Assembly (NCBI GenBank): GCA_026713285.1
Contig: JAPOOT010000130.1
Span: 1-5,676, forward strand
Length of the DNA: 5,676 nucleotides
Direction: 5' to 3'
Source: Gemmatimonadota bacterium
GTDB lineage: Bacteria > JAAXHH01
Under the pieces are notes generated by a model. The model was given only the letters and a program-made list of their open reading frames with translations. It ran no database searches and was not told the origin of the DNA. Within the stretch, counting starts at the first letter, position 1; every line of letters begins with the position of its first letter. A program made the translations under genes and the position numbers. This document shows, piece by piece, positions 1-4,204 of the stretch.

Positions 1-1
1 A

Positions 2-541
2 CGTTCCGACTTTGCCCGGTCTGCGGACCCGGTCGAAATCCTGTTGGGTGAAGTCGAGGAGACGCGTAATCCCTACACCGGCGAAGTCATGTACCTCAGG
101 AAGGAAGCCCGGAATCCGACTTCGATGTACGAATATGGACAGTTCGCCGCTGTAGAGACGGAGCGGGCGCCCAGGACGTATTTCGTACCTCCCTCCATGA
201 CAATCGTAATCGAACGGCTCAGGGCCCACGGCATCTGGTTCGAGGAACTCTCCGGTCCACGCGAACTGGCGCTGGAGCGATTCAGGATAGCATCGTCGCA
301 GGCCGCCGAGCGCCCCTTCCAGGGCAGACACGAGCGGACGCTGACGGGCGCATACGAGCCTGTGGTCCGGACGCTGGAAGCCGGCACGCTGGTCGTACCG
401 GTGGATCAGCAGCTGGGCAGACTGGTATTCTACCTGCTGGAACCCCGGTCCGACGACGGTCTGGTCGCATGGGCGCTGATGGACGATGTCCTCTCGGGCG
501 CGGAGTACTACCCCATTCTGCGTGAACCCGCGGACCGGTAA
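2..541 (+). CDS. C-terminal part of an M14-family metallopeptidase-like protein (5' end outside window)
   Basis: The frame is open from the first full codon of the window to a TAA at 539-541, giving 179 visible residues with no N-terminus. A TTG at 44 could in principle start translation, but coding continues upstream of it without a stop, so the gene most likely begins before the window. The best family marker is near the C-terminus, encoded at about 404-460: DQQLGRLVFYLLEPRSDDG, shortly followed by a YPILR ending. From memory of the family, this 'DQPL-RLAFYLLEP-SDDGL' signature occurs in the non-catalytic C-terminal region of bacterial M14 zinc carboxypeptidases. The zinc ligands (HxxE...H) and catalytic Glu would lie upstream and cannot be checked. 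The product would be a peptidase, often exported in this group. The next gene starts 31 nt downstream on the same strand, so co-transcription is possible. The family call rests on one remembered motif and is moderate. Confidence 0.6.
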   Translation, partial: RSDFARSADPVEILLGEVEETRNPYTGEVMYLRKEARNPTSMYEYGQFAAVETERAPRTYFVPPSMTIVIERLRAHGIWFEELSGPRELALERFRIASSQAAERPFQGRHERTLTGAYEPVVRTLEAGTLVVPVDQQLGRLVFYLLEPRSDDGLVAWALMDDVLSGAEYYPILREPADR

Positions 542-563
542 CCACCCTGTATCCATACACCAT

Positions 564-567
564 GGAG
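564..567 (+). promoter_or_regulatory. Shine-Dalgarno for the nucleoside hydrolase gene
   Basis: GGAG lies 5 nt upstream of the ATG at 573. It supports that start over the longer in-frame extension reaching back to 486, which would overlap the preceding gene and add residues with no family similarity. Confidence 0.6.
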
Positions 568-572
568 CCCGC

Positions 573-1535
573 ATGCCCGGACGCGTCATCCTGGACACCG
601 ATACGGGGGTCGACGACGCCCTGGCCATTCTGCTGGCCATGCGGTCCCCCGAACTCGGTATCGACGCGATCACCGGCGTCTGCGGAAACACGCCCCTCGA
701 CCACTGCATGCGGAACATACACATCACGCTGGACGTCCTCGATGCCGGGCCAAAACCGGTTGTAGCCCGTGGCGAGGCCAGGCCGCTGGTCCGTGAACTG
801 TCCTTTGCCGGGGACATACACGGAGACGACGGACTGGGCGAGGTGACCCGGATGGTGGATTCGGAAGGCGCACGCGTCTATCCGGATCCGGTGCAACGGG
901 AAAGTCCCATCCACGCCGTCGACCTGATCCTCGAAAGCGCGGACCGGCGCCCGGATGAACTGACCCTGGTCGCCGTCGGTCCGCTTACCAACGTCGCGCG
1001 AGCCGTCATGAAGGATCCGGAACGCATGCGCGGACTCCGGGAGATCATCATCATGGGCGGCGCTTTCGAGACCAGCGGAAACGTGTCGCCGGTGGCGGAA
1101 TTCAACATCCACGCCGACCCCCATGCCGCGCAGATCGTCTGCGATTCCGGGATCCCCCTGGTCTTCGTCCCGCTCGACGTGACCAGGCAGGCCTTCCTGG
1201 ACGCCGGAACGATAGACCGATACGCCGGCGAGGGAGGCGCCAGGGCGACCTTCGTGCGGGACTGCACCGCCCGGTACGTCGCGTTTCACCGGCGCAACCG
1301 GGGAGTCAACGGCTGCTTTCTTCACGACCCACTTGCCGTGGCCGTCGCCGTCCGGGAAGACCTCGTTACGACGGTGCCGGCCCGGGTGGACGTGGAAACC
1401 GCCGGTGATCTCACCTCGGGGATGACGGTGTCGGACCTCCGTTCAGCACGATGGGGCGAACCAAACGCGAGGGTCTGCACCGCGTTGGACGTCCAGGCTT
1501 TCATCAGGCTATTCGAGGAAAGGGTACTCGCATGA
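573..1535 (+). CDS. Inosine/uridine-preferring nucleoside hydrolase family protein
   Basis: The product is a 320-residue N-ribohydrolase that would split a ribonucleoside into base and ribose, in the cytoplasm (no signal peptide). The Ca2+-site motif begins at once: DTDTGVDD at residues 8-15 (D8, D10, D14, D15). G38-N39, H83 in IHGDDGLG, MGGAF at 161-165, the EFNIHADP block with N178, and the C-terminal H251-D252 of HDPLA follow in the order and spacing of IU-nucleoside hydrolases. Length is typical (about 310-320 residues). The ATG at 573 is chosen because the family fold starts at residue 4 and GGAG precedes it. The TGA at 1533-1535 overlaps the ATG of the next gene (ATGA), implying translational coupling to the SDR. 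Base specificity (purine, pyrimidine or a modified riboside) cannot be read from the sequence. No promoter is evident in the 31-nt gap upstream. All key residues appear intact, so an active enzyme is expected. Confidence 0.93.
   Translation: MPGRVILDTDTGVDDALAILLAMRSPELGIDAITGVCGNTPLDHCMRNIHITLDVLDAGPKPVVARGEARPLVRELSFAGDIHGDDGLGEVTRMVDSEGARVYPDPVQRESPIHAVDLILESADRRPDELTLVAVGPLTNVARAVMKDPERMRGLREIIIMGGAFETSGNVSPVAEFNIHADPHAAQIVCDSGIPLVFVPLDVTRQAFLDAGTIDRYAGEGGARATFVRDCTARYVAFHRRNRGVNGCFLHDPLAVAVAVREDLVTTVPARVDVETAGDLTSGMTVSDLRSARWGEPNARVCTALDVQAFIRLFEERVLA
1515..1524 (+). promoter_or_regulatory. Shine-Dalgarno for the SDR gene, inside the upstream gene
   Basis: GAGGAAAGGG ends 7 nt before the ATG at 1532 and lies in the last codons of the nucleoside hydrolase gene. 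With the ATGA overlap it fixes the SDR start and rules out the upstream in-frame ATG at 1451. Confidence 0.6.
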
Positions 1536-2266
1536 TCTTAAAAGACCGCACGGCCATCGTCACCGGCGGCGGACAGGGAATCGGCCGGGCCATATGCGGA
1601 ATCTTCGCGGAAGAAGGCGCTACCGTCGTCGTCGTGGATATCGACGCAAACCGTGCAGGGGAGACGGCCCGCCAATTGAATGAGAAGGGCTACCCCGCAA
1701 GAGCCGTCCGGACGGACATCTCCGTCGGGGCGGAGATCGACGCGCTGGTCGACGGGGCCGTCAAGGACTACGGCCGCGTGGACATACTCGTTAACAACGC
1801 GGGACTCGCCCTGTTCAGGTCGGTGGAACTGTGCACGGAGGCAGAATGGGACCGGGTGATGGCGGTAAACCTCAAGGGACCGTTTCTGCTCGCAAAGGCC
1901 CTGTTGCCCACGATGAAAGCACAGAAAGCCGGCGCCGTGATCAACCTGGCCTCGGTGGCGGGGAAGACCGGCGGCGTGGTGTCCGGCGCGCCCTACTCGG
2001 TATCCAAGGCCGGAATCGAGTGCCTGACCAAGTCGCTGGCCCGGGAACTGGCGCCGTACGGGGTACGGGTCAACGCCATCGCGCCCGGAATCATCGCTAC
2101 CGCCTTGACCGCCCATCACGATCAATCGTTTGTGGACGCGATCCCCCTGGGAGGCAAGGGCGAACCACGGGACGTGGCCGAGGCGGCGCTGTTTCTGGCA
2201 TCGGACAGGTCGCGGCACATCACCGGCGAGATCCTGGACGTCAATGGCGGCCTGCTGATGGACTGA
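1532..2266 (+). CDS. Short-chain dehydrogenase/reductase (classical SDR, NAD-type)
   Basis: The product is a 244-residue Rossmann-fold oxidoreductase, interconverting an alcohol and a ketone with a nicotinamide cofactor in the cytoplasm. Visible motifs are the cofactor loop TGGGQGIG (residues 11-18), D36 at the end of beta-2 (VVVVDID), D62, NNAG at 88-91, N113, S141, and Y155-x3-K159 in YSVSK. The N-S-Y-K tetrad is therefore complete. The acidic D36 suggests NAD(H) rather than NADP(H). The sequence resembles FabG/glucose-dehydrogenase-like SDRs in general, and nothing identifies the substrate. The C-terminus (DVNGGLLMD) is the usual SDR ending, so the protein is full length. The start follows from the ATGA overlap with the nucleoside hydrolase and the purine-rich ribosome site just before it. 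The last codons (GLLMD and stop) are the first copy of a 32-nt tandem repeat that continues downstream. Confidence 0.93.
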   Translation: MILKDRTAIVTGGGQGIGRAICGIFAEEGATVVVVDIDANRAGETARQLNEKGYPARAVRTDISVGAEIDALVDGAVKDYGRVDILVNNAGLALFRSVELCTEAEWDRVMAVNLKGPFLLAKALLPTMKAQKAGAVINLASVAGKTGGVVSGAPYSVSKAGIECLTKSLARELAPYGVRVNAIAPGIIATALTAHHDQSFVDAIPLGGKGEPRDVAEAALFLASDRSRHITGEILDVNGGLLMD

Positions 2267-2344
2267 CCGGTCCCCGAGCCGCATTGCTGATGGACTGACC
2301 GGGCCCGGAGCCGCGTTGCTGATGGACTGACCGGGCCCCGGCTC
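2254..2344 (+). repeat. 32-nt tandem repeat (about three copies) spanning the SDR stop codon
   Basis: Copies start at 2254, 2286 and 2318, exactly 32 nt apart. Each opens with the same 17 nt, gctgatggactgaccgg. Copies 1 and 2 differ at 3 of 32 positions; copy 3 keeps the first part and then diverges from about 2339. Copy 1 encodes the final LMD and stop of the SDR, so copies 2 and 3 look like downstream duplications of the gene's end. Because 32 is not a multiple of three, the later copies fall in other frames, and the stop in copy 1 makes them non-coding for the SDR. Copy 2 contains a perfect 10-bp palindrome, ccgggcccgg (2299-2308). A 6-bp stem can form between GAGCCG at 2308-2313 and CGGCTC at 2339-2344. 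There is no T-run after it, so a rho-independent terminator is not supported. Confidence 0.85.
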
Positions 2345-2378
2345 TCATGTCGAGCGAAAGGACGGGAAGTTGCCTGCC

Positions 2379-3026
2379 ATGACCGCAGCGGTTTCAAATT
2401 TCGCCGTGGATGTCGTTGACCGGCATGCGAAAGACCCCGGCAGGGTCGCCCTGCGATGGCAAAAAGCCGGCGCCGTGGCGACGGACGTTACCTTCCTGGA
2501 TCTGAAAATACGTTCCGAAAAGGTCGCCCACGTATTGCACCGTCACGGTGTGCGCCCGGGCCATCGGGTATTCATCCTGCTCCCTCCCTGCATCGCCTGG
2601 TGGGAGTCTGTAGTTGGATGCATGCGGGCAGGCGCCGCGGCCGCGCTGGGGCAGGACGCATCCCAGGCGCGGTTGCTGAAGGATCAGATCATTCAATCCC
2701 GGTCGACGCTCGTAATCGCCTCCGCCTCGCTGGCGGACCAGGTCGGCGGTATCACGGATGACTGTCCCGGGATTGCCCACTGGTTCTCCGTTGGCTGGGA
2801 GCGCGAGGGCTGGGTGGACTACGACCGACGCGTCTCCCTCGCTCCGGCCGGATTCGAGGCGGTTGAGACCCGGGAAACCGACCCCTGCATCGTCGTGTTC
2901 GACCAGGGAACATCAGCCAGTGGGACAACACACCGTCACGGCGAAGAAGGCTACGATCTGGAGCAGCTCGATGCGTGGCGCGACGGGCTGGCCATCGCGG
3001 TGCACGACGCCTCCGAGCATCCATGA
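2379..3026 (+). CDS. Truncated AMP-binding (acyl-CoA synthetase-like) protein, N-terminal part only
   Basis: The ORF encodes about 215 residues from the ATG at 2379, or 218 from an in-frame TTG at 2370 preceded by AAAGGA. I prefer the ATG, with GGGAAG 9 nt upstream. Numbering from the TTG, residues 10-90 look like the start of an AMP-dependent acyl-CoA ligase: NFAVDVVDRHA, then a GVRPGHRVFILLPP-WWESVVGCMRAGA block at 60-89. DPCIVVF at 171-177 leads to the place of the phosphate-binding loop, normally SGTTGxPK. Here it reads DQGTSASGTTHRH, without the PK lysine, and the protein ends 28 residues later. Full enzymes have roughly 500-550 residues, so most of the large subdomain, the ATP-site motifs and the C-terminal domain are missing. 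Adenylation activity is not expected. Its TGA overlaps the next ATG (ATGA), so its translation is probably coupled to the CoA-transferase gene. It may be a decayed remnant kept as a leader ORF, or a repurposed binding domain. I see no frameshift continuation. Confidence 0.7.
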   Translation: MTAAVSNFAVDVVDRHAKDPGRVALRWQKAGAVATDVTFLDLKIRSEKVAHVLHRHGVRPGHRVFILLPPCIAWWESVVGCMRAGAAAALGQDASQARLLKDQIIQSRSTLVIASASLADQVGGITDDCPGIAHWFSVGWEREGWVDYDRRVSLAPAGFEAVETRETDPCIVVFDQGTSASGTTHRHGEEGYDLEQLDAWRDGLAIAVHDASEHP

Positions 3027-4183
3027 TTCCCGCGCTGACCGACTACCTCATCCTGGAGCTGACCACGCAGTTGCCGGGTCCCTACTGCGCCATGCTGCTT
3101 GCCGATCTCGGCGCCAGTGTGATCAAGGTGGAGCCGCCCGGCGGAGATCCCCTGCGTCGTTTTCCCCCGGCTTTCGCCAGTGTCAACCGCGGCAAGCGGA
3201 ATATCGTGATCGATTTGAAAAAGGATGCGGGCGGGGAGGTCATGCGCCGCCTGGTCAGCCGGGCGGACGTCGTGCTGGAGGGATTCCGGCCCGGCGTGGC
3301 CGGACGGCTCGGCGTGGACTACCCCTCGGTAAAACACCTCAATCCCTCCGTCGTGTATTGCGCCATTTCGGGTTTCGGCCAGGAAGGCCCCTACCGAAAC
3401 CGCGCCGGACATGACATCAACTATCTCGCGATCGGTGGCCTGCTTGGACGCGGCGATCCGCCCGCGGTTCCTCCTGTACTGATTTCGGACCTGTCCTCCG
3501 GCCTGTACGCCGCGCTGGCCGTTTCCGCCGCGCTGATGCACCGGACGGCCACGGGGGAGGGACGCTTCATCGATCTGTCCATGACCGACTGCATCCTTTC
3601 CTGGATGGCCCTGGATATCGCCACCGCCGCGCAGAACCCGGACGCGGCGCGGGAACCGTTTCTCGGAAGTATCCCGCATTATGGTGTATTCGAGACTTCC
3701 GACGGCCGGCACATCAGTCTCGGGATCGTCCTCGAGGACCATTTCTGGACCCGCCTCTGCGATGTCCTGGGACTGGAAGACTGGCGGGACTGGTCCTCGG
3801 AAAAACGATTGAACAGGGCAGCCGCGATACAGGAAAAACTCCAGGACGTTTTCGCCACGGATTCCTGCCGCGAATGGGACCGGAGGCTGCGGGAAGCCGA
3901 CGTGCCCTGTGCCCCCATTTACAACCTTGACGAGTTGCCGGACGATCCTTATATACAGTACCGGAACCCGTTTTACAGTCTCGAAGCTTCCGACCGGTCG
4001 GAGAGCCGTCAGGTCAAAGCGCCGTATCGAACGGATGCGCCGGTGGCCGAAGCACCGCTTCCGCCTCCCCTCCCGGGCGAGCATACGCGGTCGGTGCTTT
4101 CGGATTCCGGGTTCGAAGACGACGAAATCGACCGCTTGATACGACAGGGCGCAGTACACGAATCCCGTCTCGGGGAAAAGTAG
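3023..4183 (+). CDS. CaiB/BaiF family (family III) CoA-transferase or alpha-methylacyl-CoA racemase-like enzyme
   Basis: The product has 386 residues and is cytoplasmic. It begins with the family hallmark: LTTQLPGPYCAMLLADLGA (residues 13-31), then VIKVEPPGGDPLR and NRGKRNIVIDLK. Three residues line up with the catalytic set known for bacterial alpha-methylacyl-CoA racemase: H130 in GHDINYLA, D156 in ISDLSSG, and E239 in GIVLEDHFW. The order, and roughly the positions, match MCR His126, Asp156 and Glu241. This favours the racemase branch over formyl-CoA transferase. However, many genes of this branch are annotated simply as CoA transferases, and the substrate is unknown. Known reactions are CoA exchange between acids, or epimerisation at the alpha carbon of a 2-methylacyl-CoA. 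Length is normal. The ATG at 3023 is used because it overlaps the upstream TGA and directly precedes the conserved N-terminus; an upstream in-frame ATG at 2975 adds only arginine-rich residues. A 21-nt gap leads to the cupin gene. Confidence 0.92.
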   Translation: MIPALTDYLILELTTQLPGPYCAMLLADLGASVIKVEPPGGDPLRRFPPAFASVNRGKRNIVIDLKKDAGGEVMRRLVSRADVVLEGFRPGVAGRLGVDYPSVKHLNPSVVYCAISGFGQEGPYRNRAGHDINYLAIGGLLGRGDPPAVPPVLISDLSSGLYAALAVSAALMHRTATGEGRFIDLSMTDCILSWMALDIATAAQNPDAAREPFLGSIPHYGVFETSDGRHISLGIVLEDHFWTRLCDVLGLEDWRDWSSEKRLNRAAAIQEKLQDVFATDSCREWDRRLREADVPCAPIYNLDELPDDPYIQYRNPFYSLEASDRSESRQVKAPYRTDAPVAEAPLPPPLPGEHTRSVLSDSGFEDDEIDRLIRQGAVHESRLGEK

Positions 4184-4191
4184 CCGAATCC

Positions 4192-4199
4192 AAAAGGAG
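4192..4199 (+). promoter_or_regulatory. Strong Shine-Dalgarno for the cupin gene
   Basis: AAAAGGAG ends 5 nt before the ATG at 4205. It is the best ribosome site in the window and fixes the cupin start. It suggests that this gene is translated independently and well, unlike the ATGA-coupled genes upstream. Confidence 0.75.
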
Positions 4200-4204
4200 A
4201 TATC

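Noticed and set aside
282..1325. Long minus-strand open frame opposite the nucleoside hydrolase (and a similar one at 1538-2284 opposite the SDR)
   Set aside because: Shadow frames of convincing + strand genes; the translations are low-complexity, rich in Arg, Gly and His, without recognisable motifs.
1831..2298. A + strand frame inside the SDR that ends in the second 32-nt repeat copy
   Set aside because: Out of frame with the intact SDR and without family features. It ends ALLMD only because repeat copy 2 is read in this other frame.
2299..2349. Possible intrinsic terminator in the GC-rich repeat region
   Set aside because: The palindromes have no loop or only short stems with a 25-nt loop, and no T-run follows.
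2347..2382. Mini-ORF of 11 codons (MSSERTGSCLP) whose TGA overlaps the ATG at 2379
   Set aside because: The ATGA overlap is tempting as a leader peptide, but no ribosome site precedes its ATG and it has no regulatory codon run, so chance is as likely.
2758..3414. Continuation of the truncated AMP-binding protein in another frame after a frameshift
   Set aside because: The overlapping frame gives basic, low-complexity sequence with no ligase motifs, and the space is already used by the CaiB/BaiF gene, so the missing domains are absent rather than shifted.
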